Below, piece after piece: positions 42,557 through 51,247 of a DNA stretch of 64,000 bases; within the stretch, counting starts at the first letter, position 1; the number at the start of each line of letters is the position of its first letter. The position numbers and the translations under genes are program-made. A model generated the notes under the pieces. That model was not told the origin of the DNA. It did no database searches and worked only from the letters and a program-made list of their open reading frames with translations. Source of the DNA: Parvularcula dongshanensis (lineage in GTDB: Bacteria > Pseudomonadota > Alphaproteobacteria > Caulobacterales > Parvularculaceae); the NCBI RefSeq assembly GCF_014199615.1, contig NZ_JACHOB010000002.1:186001-250000 (forward strand). Direction: 5' to 3'.

Positions 42557-44038
42557 TCAGTGGCGCTCGATCAGGCCCGCATCGGCGAGCAGCTGGTCGT
42601 AGCGGGTCTGATCCTCGAGGATGTCGAGGGCACGATTGAGCTGGCAGTCTTCCTCTGCCGGGCACTCGACCGCTTCGACGAAGAGCGCGGTGGCGTTCTC
42701 CTCGGCCTGCTCTTGCTTCTTCAGCTCGGCCTGGCCGTCCAGGAGGATCTGCTGGCTGGTCGTCAGCGTGTCGCCGCCGATCTGATCGTCCGTCGCGGTG
42801 GTCTCGTCCGGAATGGCGCTCGGCACGTCGAGGGCGCCGCGCAGGTCCGCTTCGGAACGTCGCTCGGCGGGGCCGTCCTGGCCGGGCCTGGTGATCGGCA
42901 TGACGATGTCGGGCACGATCCCGAGCGCTTGGATCGAACGGCCGGAGGGCGTGTAGTAGCGGGCCGTCGTCAGCCGCAGCGCGCCGTTCATGCCGTTGGC
43001 GAGCGGCAGCACGGTCTGGACCGATCCCTTGCCGAAGGTCTTGGTGCCGAGCAGCAGGGCGCGGTTGCGGTCCTGGAGCGCGCCGGCGACGATCTCGGAG
43101 GCCGAGGCGGAGCCGCCATTGACGAGCACGACGATCGGCTTGCCCCGAAGCTGGTCCCCTGGGGTGCCGAGTTCGCGCATGGAGTCCTTGGCCCTGCGGC
43201 CGCGGGTCGAGACGATCTCGCCGCCGTCGAGGAAGGCGTCGGAGACGGCGACCGCCTGGTCGAGCAGGCCGCCCGGATTGTTGCGCAGGTCGATGACCAG
43301 GCCTTTGACCCCGCCCGACTCCTTGTTCATGTCCTCCAGCGCCGCCAGCAGCTTGGCTTCGGACTGCGCGGTGAAGCTCGCGAGGCGGAGGTAGCCGAAC
43401 TTTCCGCGCTCGACCCGGCTGACGACCGGGTTCACCGTGACGACGTCTCGGACGAGCGAGAACTCGAGCGGCTCCGGCTCGGTTTCGCGAACGACCTTGA
43501 GGTCGACCGAGGTGCCCTTGGGCCCCTTCATCAGGTTGATCGCCTCGGTCAGCGTCATGCCGAAGACGGTCTCGCCGTCGATCTCGTAGATGAGGTCGTT
43601 CGGCTCGAGCCCGGCGCGGGCCGCCGGCGTGTCGTCGATCGGGCTGATCACCTTGACGAGGCCGCGCCCCGGATCCTCGGTCTCGAGCGTCACTTGGATG
43701 CCGAGGCCGGCGAAGGAGCCGCGCGTCTGCTCCTGCATCGAGTCGAAGTCGTCGCGCGGAAGGTAGCTCGAGTGCGGATCGAGGCTGGTCAGCATGCCGG
43801 AGATCGCGCCTTCGATCAGCTGCTCGTCCTCCGGATCCTCGACGTAGTTCTCGTGGACCTGCTCGAAGACCTCGCCGAAGAGGTCGAGCTGGCGGAACGT
43901 GTCCGCGTCGAAGCCCGAGCGCGCGAAGCCCGTCGTCAGGAGGGCTGCCGTCACAGCGCCGCCCATGACGGCCGAGACCGCCAAGGCCGGCACCGAGGCA
44001 CCGCGCTGCATCGAAGACTTGGAGGCGGACTTTCTCAT
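42557..44038 (-). CDS. ctpA: Carboxy-terminal processing protease (S41A)
   Basis: The 493-residue periplasmic protease has an N-terminal anchor (residues about 15-38), a PDZ domain (GLGIQVTLETEDPGRGLVKVISPIDDTPAARAGLEPNDLIYEIDG) and the S41 domain with Ser312 in NGGSASASEIVAGAL and Lys337 in TFGKGSVQTV. It trims C termini of envelope proteins or peptidoglycan hydrolases. ATG at 44038 (MRKSASKSS) begins the protein; the longer frame is not leader-like. It follows envC, as in many alphaproteobacteria. Confidence 0.96.
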   Translation of the reverse strand: MRKSASKSSMQRGASVPALAVSAVMGGAVTAALLTTGFARSGFDADTFRQLDLFGEVFEQVHENYVEDPEDEQLIEGAISGMLTSLDPHSSYLPRDDFDSMQEQTRGSFAGLGIQVTLETEDPGRGLVKVISPIDDTPAARAGLEPNDLIYEIDGETVFGMTLTEAINLMKGPKGTSVDLKVVRETEPEPLEFSLVRDVVTVNPVVSRVERGKFGYLRLASFTAQSEAKLLAALEDMNKESGGVKGLVIDLRNNPGGLLDQAVAVSDAFLDGGEIVSTRGRRAKDSMRELGTPGDQLRGKPIVVLVNGGSASASEIVAGALQDRNRALLLGTKTFGKGSVQTVLPLANGMNGALRLTTARYYTPSGRSIQALGIVPDIVMPITRPGQDGPAERRSEADLRGALDVPSAIPDETTATDDQIGGDTLTTSQQILLDGQAELKKQEQAEENATALFVEAVECPAEEDCQLNRALDILEDQTRYDQLLADAGLIERH

Positions 44039-44194
44039 CTGGGCTGTCCCCGGCTTTCTTCGTAGATAATGTGGCATGGCATACGGACCTTAGCAAAGGG
44101 TGGGCCGCGCCGACCGACGTGAAACTCGTGTCACGGAAGCGAGATCGAACGCCCGCTTGGTTAACGAGGCCTTACCGACAGCGTTAACAAAGCC

Positions 44195-45367
44195 TTAGCC
44201 GCCGCCCGGCCGCAGCCAAGGTTCGGGGTCGAGGACCTGTCCGGCCCGCCGCAAGTGCAAGCGCAGCGTGCCCCCCGCCGGCGGCATGTAGCCGAGGGGT
44301 TCGCCCGGCCGCACCCGGTCGTCGCGCCGCACGGTGAACTCGCCGAGGCCGATCAGGACGAGGGTGTAGCCGTCGCCGACGTCGAGGATGACGATGTTGC
44401 CGAGGGCACCGTAGGGTTTGGCCCATTTCACGACGCCGCCGAAGGGCGCTGTCACGACCGCCCCGCCCCGGGTCACCAAGCTCAGTTCCTGAGCCCGACC
44501 GCCGCCGCGCAAGGTATCGCCGAAGCGCTGCACGATCCGTCCCGACGCGGGAAGCGGCAGGCGCTCGCGCGCGTCCGCGAAGCGGTCCGGCAAGCCCGCG
44601 TAGATCTCGGGGGGCGGCAGGTCGGTCGGCGCCGGCCGGAGCGACGGGGCCGCCGGTACGGGACGCCCCTCGTCCCGCCGGCTGATGCCTTCGATCAGCC
44701 CCTGGAGCGTCGTCGCCTCGGCGGCGAGCGCGGCGTCCTCCCGCTCGATCCGGCGAAGGCGGGTCACGTCGGCGGCCTGTCGCCGCTCCCGGTCGGCGAG
44801 CTGTTCCTCGAGGAGGCGCCGCCGCTCCGTCAGCGCGGCCTCCGCCCCGGCCAGCGCACGCTGCTCACGCTGGGCACGGGCACGGATCTCCTCGATGCGT
44901 GCCAAGTCGGTCTTGAGCGCCTCGATCTCGTCCGTGAGTTCCGGCGTCACTGCGGAGAGGGCGATCGCAGCCATCGCGGCGCGGTTCGCGTCGTCGGGAG
45001 AGACGGCGAGCGCAGGCGGTCGCGTCCGCTCGAGGTTCTGAAGCGCTGCCAGGACCTCCGACACGGCGCGGCGCCGTCCAGCGAGCCGTTCGGCGACCTC
45101 GGCGCGCTCGCGCTCGGTTCGCGCGAGCGCCACCTCGGCAGCGGTCGCCGCGGCCTCGGCCTCCTGAAGGCTCTCGGCGGTCCGGACCAGGTTCGCCTGA
45201 AGCTGCCTGAGCGCTTCGGCCGCCGCGGCGGTTCGCGCCCGCAGCGCCTCGGCGTCCTTCGCCTTCTCCTCGCGCAGCTGCTCGATCTCGCGGAGCCGCT
45301 CGGCCTCGTTCGCGTCCTGAGCGAAAGCGGGGCTGAGAAGAAGGAGGAGGACGAGCAGGAAGCGCAC
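44195..45367 (-). CDS. envC: EnvC-like murein hydrolase activator (degenerate M23 domain)
   Basis: The protein has a signal peptide (VRFLLVLLLLLSPAFAQ), two long Ala/Arg/Glu-rich coiled coils (about residues 20-240) and a C-terminal LytM/M23-type domain (GRIVQRFGDTLRGGGRAQELSLVTRGGAVVTAPFGGVV to WLRPGGG). The first catalytic His and the Asp of LytM (HxGxDxxAP) are missing (AQELSLVTRGGAVVTAP), so it is probably an amidase activator like EnvC. I chose GTG at 45367 because the leader starts there; TTG at 45412 abuts the rlmH stop. Confidence 0.88.
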   Translation of the reverse strand: MRFLLVLLLLLSPAFAQDANEAERLREIEQLREEKAKDAEALRARTAAAAEALRQLQANLVRTAESLQEAEAAATAAEVALARTERERAEVAERLAGRRRAVSEVLAALQNLERTRPPALAVSPDDANRAAMAAIALSAVTPELTDEIEALKTDLARIEEIRARAQREQRALAGAEAALTERRRLLEEQLADRERRQAADVTRLRRIEREDAALAAEATTLQGLIEGISRRDEGRPVPAAPSLRPAPTDLPPPEIYAGLPDRFADARERLPLPASGRIVQRFGDTLRGGGRAQELSLVTRGGAVVTAPFGGVVKWAKPYGALGNIVILDVGDGYTLVLIGLGEFTVRRDDRVRPGEPLGYMPPAGGTLRLHLRRAGQVLDPEPWLRPGGG

Positions 45368-45412
45368 CGCCGCCCTGCCTAGCTTGGGCCGGGGCGCCGC
45401 CTCAATGCCCAA

Positions 45413-45901
45413 TCAGTCGCGATGATAAGGATGGCCCGAAAGAATCGTCGTCGCGCGGTAGAGCTGCTCGGCCAGCATCAGCCGGACGAGCATGTGCGGC
45501 CAAGTCGCGCGTCCGAAGGCGACCCGCGCCGCGACCCGAGAGCCGAGGCTGTCGAGCAGCGACGAATCGAACCCGTCCGCTCCGCCGACGAGGAAGGCGA
45601 GAGAGGCCGCCCCCGCCTCCCGCTCCCGTCCGATCAGGTTGGCGAAGGCGCGGCTGCCGACGTCCTTTCCGCGTTCGTCGAGAAGAACGACGCGGGCCTT
45701 CTCGGGCAGGACATCGAGCAGGAGTTGGGCCTCGCGGGCCTGACGCGCAGGCCCCGAGAGCGCACGCGGCGCCTCGATGGTTTTCAGGATGGGCCCCGTC
45801 AGGCCGAGCTGCCGTCCGGTCGCTTCGGCACGGGCGAGGTAGTCCGCCGTCGCGCCCTCGAACGGATCACGTCGTCCGGCCGCGACGAGAAGGATCTGCA
45901 C
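45413..45901 (-). CDS. rlmH: 23S rRNA (pseudouridine1915-N3)-methyltransferase
   Basis: RlmH methylates pseudouridine 1915 of 23S rRNA on the assembled 70S ribosome. The 162-residue SPOUT protein has VVLLDERGKDVGSRAFANLI, AFLVGGADGFD and the C-terminal knot WPHMLVRLMLAEQLYRATTILSGHPYHRD, all diagnostic. Its neighbours rsfS and nadD support the call. The gap to rsfS is 18 bases. Confidence 0.97.
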   Translation of the reverse strand: MQILLVAAGRRDPFEGATADYLARAEATGRQLGLTGPILKTIEAPRALSGPARQAREAQLLLDVLPEKARVVLLDERGKDVGSRAFANLIGREREAGAASLAFLVGGADGFDSSLLDSLGSRVAARVAFGRATWPHMLVRLMLAEQLYRATTILSGHPYHRD

Positions 45902-45919
45902 CTCGAAGAAACCTTCGCG

Positions 45920-46315
45920 TCAGTGCGGAAGGCCGGTGTCCTCACCCGCATCGGTCGACGGCGCGCCGGGTCCGTCCGCCGCGGCGTCGCTGCTGGCGGG
46001 CTCGTAGCGTTCGGGCGCCCAGATGCGTTCGAGACGGTAGAAGTCGCGGACCTCCGGACGGAACAGGTGCACGACCACGTCGCCCGCATCGATCAGGACC
46101 CAGTCGCAGGCCGGCAGCCCTTCCGCCGGAACGGTGCCGTATCCCGCGTCCTTGAGGTCGCGAAGGATCTTGTCGGCGAGCGCGCCGACGTGGCGTTGAG
46201 AGCGGCCGGAGGCGATGATCATCGCATCGGCGATGTCGGACTTGCCGGTGAGGTTGATGGAGACGACGTCCTGCGCCTGATCCTCGTCGAGCCGCGACAA
46301 GATGATCGGCAGCAT
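45920..46315 (-). CDS. rsfS: Ribosome silencing factor RsfS
   Basis: RsfS binds ribosomal protein L14 and blocks subunit joining when nutrients are low. The core is visible as LDEDQAQDVVSINLTGKSDIADAMIIASGRSQRHVGALADKILRDLKDAGY and EGLPACDWVLIDAGDVVVHLFRPEVRDFYRLERIWAP. The start is unclear: ATG at 46315 gives 131 residues; GTG at 46357 and a CTG at 46411, the last with GGAG at good spacing, would add an N-terminal extension. The C terminus is acidic and low-complexity. Confidence 0.9.
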   Translation of the reverse strand: MLPIILSRLDEDQAQDVVSINLTGKSDIADAMIIASGRSQRHVGALADKILRDLKDAGYGTVPAEGLPACDWVLIDAGDVVVHLFRPEVRDFYRLERIWAPERYEPASSDAAADGPGAPSTDAGEDTGLPH

Positions 46316-46499
46316 CGGGGCCTTGTCGGCGGCGGCGTCCAGCCCTGCATCCGCCACGAGGCGGAGGGGCGCGTCATTGGCGGCCTTGTGGGCCCGGGGG
46401 GAAGCGATCAGGGATCTCTCCAGTCGTAACGCCGCCGAAGCTTGGCGACCTCTCCAAGATAACAGCCAAGACGGCCGAAAAGAAGGGGTCTTGCCGAGA

Positions 46500-46537
46500 G
46501 TTGAGAAAAGACGCCCTAGTGCCCTTTTCTTCTCAAC
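46500..46537 (-). repeat. Imperfect hairpin at the nadD-rsfS junction
   Basis: GTTGAGAA and TTCTCAAC form an 8-bp stem with further A/T-rich pairing (GAAAAG/CTTTTC). It overlaps the nadD stop codon. It could reduce read-through into rsfS, but there is no T-run. Confidence 0.4.
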
Positions 46538-47141
46538 AGCTTGAAGCTTCGCGGCGGCGAATCTCGGTGGCGCTGCGGGCGTCGTGCACGGCCGGAAGGT
46601 AGGCCCAGGCGGGGGGCCGGCAGCGCGGGAGCGAGGCGACGTCTGCTTCGCGAAGGCGATACTGGCGCAATGCGTGGGCCGAAGGGCTCGTGAGCGCCGG
46701 CATCGCCTGGCCCGGGCGGCTGACGACCAGGAGCGGAAGCGTGTTCGCGATTCGCCGCCAGTGCCGCCAGCGGTGAAAGCTCGCCAGGCTGTCCGCTCCC
46801 ATGATCCAGACGAATCGCACCCCGGGATGGCGCCCCGCGAGCGCGGCAACGGTGTCGACGGTGTAGCGGGTCCCGAGGCGGGCCTCGGCATCCGAGGCGA
46901 TCATCGCCGGTCGCCCCTTCGTCATGGCCCGAACGCGGGCGGTGCGTTCTGGCAGCGACAAGTAGCCCGCCTGCGCCTTCAGCGGGTTTCCCGGGCTGAC
47001 CAGCCAGACCACGGCGCGGAGGTTACAGGCACGGCGCGCGGCCTCCGCGACGGCGAGGTGACCGCCATGGGCTGGGTTGAACGACCCCCCGAAGAGGCCG
47101 ACCGCGTCTTCGGGTGCGAAGCGGGGCAAGCCGTCGGTCAC
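46533..47141 (-). CDS. nadD: Nicotinate-nucleotide adenylyltransferase
   Basis: NadD converts nicotinate mononucleotide to deamido-NAD in NAD synthesis. The 202-residue protein has VGLFGGSFNPAHGGHLAVAEAA (nucleotidyl-transferase H-x-G-H), LVSPGNPLK, RYTVDTVAAL, FVWIMGADSLASFHRWRHW and SATEIRRR near the C terminus. I chose GTG at 47141. It precedes rsfS as in many bacteria. Its promoter would be in the short gap shared with the divergent epimerase gene. Confidence 0.95.
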   Translation of the reverse strand: MTDGLPRFAPEDAVGLFGGSFNPAHGGHLAVAEAARRACNLRAVVWLVSPGNPLKAQAGYLSLPERTARVRAMTKGRPAMIASDAEARLGTRYTVDTVAALAGRHPGVRFVWIMGADSLASFHRWRHWRRIANTLPLLVVSRPGQAMPALTSPSAHALRQYRLREADVASLPRCRPPAWAYLPAVHDARSATEIRRREASSC

Positions 47142-47219
47142 GCCGCCGCCCCCTGCCCGTTTGACCGCGCCCCGCCCCTGGGCTTGATAGGCTCTTCTCC
47201 GAAGCTGCGCGGTTCTTCC

Positions 47220-48185
47220 ATGTCGATCCTCGTCACCGGTGCGGCAGGCTTCATCGGCGCCGCCGTCTGCCGGGCGCTGCTCGACCGCGGCGACGAGGTG
47301 ATCGGCCTCGATTCGCTCAACGCCTACTACGATCCGGCCGTGAAGCGCGCCCGCCTTGCCACGTTCGAGGATCGGGCGGGCTTCCGCTTCGTCAAGGCCG
47401 ACCTCGCCGAGCCCGGTGTGCTCGCCGGGTTGCCGGACGGGATCGACCGGGTGGTCCACCTCGCGGCTCAAGCGGGCGTGCGCTACTCGCTCGAGGACCC
47501 CCTCGCCTACGTCCGGGCGAACCTGACCGGCCATGCCCAGGTCTTGGAGTTCGCGCGGCACCGGCAGGTCCGGCACACCGTCTACGCCTCATCCTCCTCG
47601 GTCTACGGCGCCAACGAAAAGGTGCCCTTCGCCGAGGACGACCGCACCGACGATCAGGTCAGCTTCTACGGGGCGACCAAGAAGTCGGACGAGCTTCTCT
47701 CTCAATCCTACGCCCGTCTCTATCGACTGCCGCTGACGGGCTTGCGCTTCTTCACCGTCTACGGACCGGAGGGCCGGCCCGACATGGCGGCTTGGATCTT
47801 CGCCGAGGCGATCTTGAAGGGCGCGCCGATCCGCCTCTTCAACGAGGGGCGCATGGCGCGCGACTTCACCTACATCGACGACGTGGTAACGGGAATCCTG
47901 GCGGCCCTCGGACGCGAGACGGGTGCGCACGGACCCGTCCCGCACCGCGTTTACAACATCGGCAACGACCGGCCGCAGGATCTTGGCGAGATGGTTCGCC
48001 TTCTCGAACAGGCACTTGGGCGGAAGGCGCAGATCGAGCTCGCCCCGATGCAGCCCGGCGACGTCGAGCGGACCTGGGCGGACATCACTCGGGCCCGCAC
48101 GGAGCTCGGCTACGACCCCGTGACGCCGCTTGACGAGGGTCTGGCCCGTTTCGCCGACTGGTTCGCGGCGCGGACGCAATCGTGA
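47220..48185 (+). CDS. NAD-dependent UDP-sugar epimerase (UDP-glucuronate epimerase-like)
   Basis: The 321-residue SDR enzyme has ILVTGAAGFIGAAVCRALL, AAQAGVRYSLEDP, SSSSVYGANEKVPFAEDD, YGATKKS (catalytic Tyr and Lys) and TGLRFFTVYGPEGRPDMA. The last is characteristic of UDP-glucuronate 4-epimerases (LpsL/CapI type), which make UDP-galacturonate for envelope polysaccharide. The exact sugar is inference. It is divergent from nadD and upstream of egtB. Confidence 0.9.
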   Translation: MSILVTGAAGFIGAAVCRALLDRGDEVIGLDSLNAYYDPAVKRARLATFEDRAGFRFVKADLAEPGVLAGLPDGIDRVVHLAAQAGVRYSLEDPLAYVRANLTGHAQVLEFARHRQVRHTVYASSSSVYGANEKVPFAEDDRTDDQVSFYGATKKSDELLSQSYARLYRLPLTGLRFFTVYGPEGRPDMAAWIFAEAILKGAPIRLFNEGRMARDFTYIDDVVTGILAALGRETGAHGPVPHRVYNIGNDRPQDLGEMVRLLEQALGRKAQIELAPMQPGDVERTWADITRARTELGYDPVTPLDEGLARFADWFAARTQS

Positions 48186-48249
48186 CCGGCAGGAATTTGC
48201 TCTGAGCGCCGGGCGCTGCAACTCTCCTTGCGCTATAGGAGGATGACGC

Positions 48250-49509
48250 TTGCCCTCGACGCCGCGCAAGGCCCCCGCCTCGCCTGCTTCCGAGCCGGCT
48301 GACGCACTCGCCCGATTCAACGCCGTGCGTGCCGCGAGCTTGAGGCTCGCAGAACCGCTCTCCGACGCCGACGCGACGGTTCAGTCGATGCCCGACGCGA
48401 GCCCGGCCAAGTGGCACCTCGCGCACACGACCTGGTTCTTCGAGACGTTCTTCCTGAAGGACCGTCTCGGCTACGCGCTCTTCGACGAGCGTTTCCCCTT
48501 TCTCTTCAACTCCTACTACGAGGCGCTCGGCCCCCGTCACGCGCGTGACCGTCGCGGCATGATCACGCGGCCGACGCTGGACGAGGTTCGCGCCTACCGA
48601 GCCCATGTCGACGAGGCGATGGTGGCCACCATCGAGGCAGGCGAGGTGGATGAAGACCTCCTGGCGCTGGGCCTCGCCCATGAGGAACAGCATCAGGAAC
48701 TCCTCCTGACGGACATCCTCCACCTCTTCTCGTGCAATCCCCTGGAGCCCGCTTACCGGTCGCCACAGCCGCTCGCGGTCGCTCGGCCCGACGGGGAAGC
48801 GGGCTGGACGCGCTTCGAGGGCGGTATCGTTCGGATCGGGGCGGAGAACGGCTTCGCCTTCGACTGCGAGGGCCCCTCGCACGAGGTCCTATTGCGGCCC
48901 TTCGAGCTCTGCGAGCGCGCCGTGACCTGCGGGCAGTACCGAGCGTTCATCGAGGACGGCGGCTACGACCAGCCGCGCCTGTGGCTCTCCGATGGGTGGG
49001 CGACGCGGCAATGCGAGGGCTGGAACGCGCCCCTCTACTGGCAGCGCGAAGCGGATGGCTTCAGCGTGATGACTCTGCGCGGGCGCCAGCCGATCGACGA
49101 GGACGCGCCCGTTTGCCACCTCAGCTACTACGAGGCCGACGCCTTCGCGACCTGGGCGGGCGGGCGCCTGCCGACGGAGGCCGAGTGGGAGACCGCGGCC
49201 CGGACGGTTCGCGTCCAAGGCAACGACGCGGGCACGGGCCGACTTCGTCCGGCCCCGCAGACCGGGCTCGACTCCCTGTTCGGCGACGTGTGGGAATGGA
49301 CCGCGAGCGCCTTCCTGCCCTACCCCGGCTTCCGTGCCCCGGAGGGCGCGGTCGGCGAGTACAACGGCAAGTTCATGTCGGGGCAGATGGTGCTGCGCGG
49401 CGGCTCTTGCGCGACTCCGCCCGGCCACGTCCGGGCGAGCTACCGCAACTTCTTCTCACCCGATAAGCGGTGGCAGTTCTCGGGCCTCCGCCTGGCCCGC
49501 GACGTATAA
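48250..49509 (+). CDS. egtB: Ergothioneine biosynthesis sulfoxide synthase EgtB
   Basis: EgtB joins hercynine to a thiol donor with oxygen to make the ergothioneine sulfoxide precursor. The 419-residue protein has a DinB-like N-terminal domain whose Fe ligands are His56 or His59 (HLAHTTW) and His144/His148 (AHEEQHQE), then a formylglycine-enzyme-like domain ([38 protein letters not shown]). TTG at 48250 is used because AGGAGG lies 7 bases upstream; no ATG is nearby in frame. egtD follows after 8 bases. Confidence 0.95.
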   Translation: MPSTPRKAPASPASEPADALARFNAVRAASLRLAEPLSDADATVQSMPDASPAKWHLAHTTWFFETFFLKDRLGYALFDERFPFLFNSYYEALGPRHARDRRGMITRPTLDEVRAYRAHVDEAMVATIEAGEVDEDLLALGLAHEEQHQELLLTDILHLFSCNPLEPAYRSPQPLAVARPDGEAGWTRFEGGIVRIGAENGFAFDCEGPSHEVLLRPFELCERAVTCGQYRAFIEDGGYDQPRLWLSDGWATRQCEGWNAPLYWQREADGFSVMTLRGRQPIDEDAPVCHLSYYEADAFATWAGGRLPTEAEWETAARTVRVQGNDAGTGRLRPAPQTGLDSLFGDVWEWTASAFLPYPGFRAPEGAVGEYNGKFMSGQMVLRGGSCATPPGHVRASYRNFFSPDKRWQFSGLRLARDV

Positions 49510-49517
49510 GGGACGAC

Positions 49518-50435
49518 ATGGACACGACGTTCCGGGACGAGGTCCTGGCGGGCCTCGCCCGTGCCCAGAAGACGCTCAGTCCGAAGTGGCTTTATGACGA
49601 TCGGGGCTGCGTCCTCTTCGAGGACATCACAAGCCTCGACGCCTACTACCCCACCCGCACCGAGGCAGCGATCTTCGACGCGGCTCTGCCCGAGGTCGGC
49701 GAGCGCCTGCCAGGCGCGGCGGTGGCCGAGTTCGGAAGCGGCGCGAGCGTGAAGTCCGTCCGCCTGATCGAGGCGGTCGACCCTGTCCTCTACGTCCCGA
49801 TCGACATCGCCGAAGACTTCATGTCCGAGGCTGCGGAGAGCCTACGGGCGAAGTTCCCCAAGCTCGAAGTGCTGCCGGTCGCCGCCGACTTCACCGAGCC
49901 CGCGGCGCTGCCCGAAGCGTTCCTCGGTGCCGAGCCGCGCTTGGGGTTCTTTCCGGGTTCCACCATCGGCAACTTCGATGCAGGCGGCGCCGAAGCCTTC
50001 CTTCGCCGCAGCCGCGAGACGCTCGGACCCGGCGCCTTCTTCCTCGTCAGCGCGGACCTCGTGAAGTCGGAGGACGTTCTCGTCCGCGCCTATGACGACG
50101 AGGAGGGCGTCACCGCCGCCTTCAACCTCAACCTCCTGACCCGGATGAACCGGGAACTCGCCGCCGGCTTCGATCCGCAGCACTTCCGTCACGAGGCGCG
50201 CTGGAATGGGGACGCCTCGCGGATCGAGATGCACCTCGTCTCCGCCCTGCCCCAGACCGTGACGGTGGCAGGTGAGCGCTTCGACTTCGCCGAGGGCGAA
50301 AGCATCCACACCGAGAACAGCCACAAGTACACGCAGGACGGCTTCGCCGCCCTAGCGGACCGTGCGGGATGGCGGACGGAACGGATCTGGACCGACGAGC
50401 GGGACTGGTTCGGCGTTTTTCTCCTTCGGAGCTAG
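49518..50435 (+). CDS. egtD: L-histidine N-alpha-methyltransferase EgtD
   Basis: EgtD trimethylates histidine to hercynine using SAM. The 305-residue protein has SPKWLYDDRGCVLFEDITSLDAYYPTRTEAAIF, AEFGSGASVKSVRLIEA (SAM site), PGSTIGNFDAGGAEAFLRR and a C-terminal ESIHTENSHKYTQDGFAALA. It forms a compact pair with egtB. No egtA or egtC lies nearby, so this is the two-gene type of pathway. Confidence 0.95.
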   Translation: MDTTFRDEVLAGLARAQKTLSPKWLYDDRGCVLFEDITSLDAYYPTRTEAAIFDAALPEVGERLPGAAVAEFGSGASVKSVRLIEAVDPVLYVPIDIAEDFMSEAAESLRAKFPKLEVLPVAADFTEPAALPEAFLGAEPRLGFFPGSTIGNFDAGGAEAFLRRSRETLGPGAFFLVSADLVKSEDVLVRAYDDEEGVTAAFNLNLLTRMNRELAAGFDPQHFRHEARWNGDASRIEMHLVSALPQTVTVAGERFDFAEGESIHTENSHKYTQDGFAALADRAGWRTERIWTDERDWFGVFLLRS

Positions 50436-50480
50436 CGCCGGACAAGAAACCGTCACTCGAATCGCGAAAGCCCTGCGGGG

Positions 50481-51242
50481 ATGAACGCCCCCTCCCGCCG
50501 CTACCGGACGATCTTCATCTCCGACCTGCACCTCGGCAGCCGAGGCTGCCAGGCCGAAGCGCTCGCCAGGTTCCTGAAGGCGAACACGGCCGAGCGGCTC
50601 GTCCTGGTCGGCGACGTGGTCGACGGTTGGCGTCTTCGCGCGAAGTGGTTCTGGCCGCAGAGCCACACCAACGTCGTCCGCCGCATCCTGACCGCGGCGA
50701 AGCGCGATACCGAGGTCACCTACATCGTCGGCAACCACGACGAGGTGCTGCGCGGCTTCCTACGCTACCGCGTCTCCTTCGGCCGCATCCGGCTTTGCAA
50801 CCGCATCGTCCACGAGGGCGCGGACGGGAAGCGCTACCTCGTCTTGCACGGCGACCTCTTCGACCGGCACATGTTGGCCGACGGGAAGCTCCTGAAGACC
50901 CTAGGCGACAACGTCTACGACCTCGCCGTCTGGTTGAACGTGAAGCTGAACCGCGTCCGTAAGCGGTTCGGCCTGCCCTATTGGTCGCTGTCGCGGCACC
51001 TTCGCGACAACTCGAAGCGTGCCGCCGCCTATGTCGAGCGCTACGAAGGGCACGTGGCCGAGTATGCGCATCGAAAGGGCTTCGACGGCGTGATCTGCGG
51101 GCACATCCACGTCGCCGCGATCAAGGCGCTTTCGGGCGTCGTCTACATGAACGACGGCGATTGGGTGGAGAGCTGCACGGCCCTGGTCGAGCACCATGAC
51201 GGACGCTGGGAACTCGTGTCGGAACCCGCCGTCCACGCGTGA
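50481..51242 (+). CDS. UDP-2,3-diacylglucosamine diphosphatase-like metallophosphoesterase
   Basis: The 253-residue protein has the metallophosphoesterase motifs FISDLHLGSRG, LVGDVVDGW, VGNHDEVLR, LHGDLFD and GHIHVAAIK, and matches the LpxH/LpxH2 group in lipid A synthesis (cleavage of UDP-2,3-diacylglucosamine). The DGWRLRAKWFWP insert is common in the alphaproteobacterial LpxH-like branch. It is 45 bases after egtD on the same strand. Confidence 0.87.
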   Translation: MNAPSRRYRTIFISDLHLGSRGCQAEALARFLKANTAERLVLVGDVVDGWRLRAKWFWPQSHTNVVRRILTAAKRDTEVTYIVGNHDEVLRGFLRYRVSFGRIRLCNRIVHEGADGKRYLVLHGDLFDRHMLADGKLLKTLGDNVYDLAVWLNVKLNRVRKRFGLPYWSLSRHLRDNSKRAAAYVERYEGHVAEYAHRKGFDGVICGHIHVAAIKALSGVVYMNDGDWVESCTALVEHHDGRWELVSEPAVHA

Positions 51243-51247
51243 GGCCG

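Noticed and set aside
42560-44065. 501-codon plus-strand frame opposite ctpA
   Set aside because: Shadow of ctpA, which has signal anchor, PDZ and the catalytic Ser/Lys.
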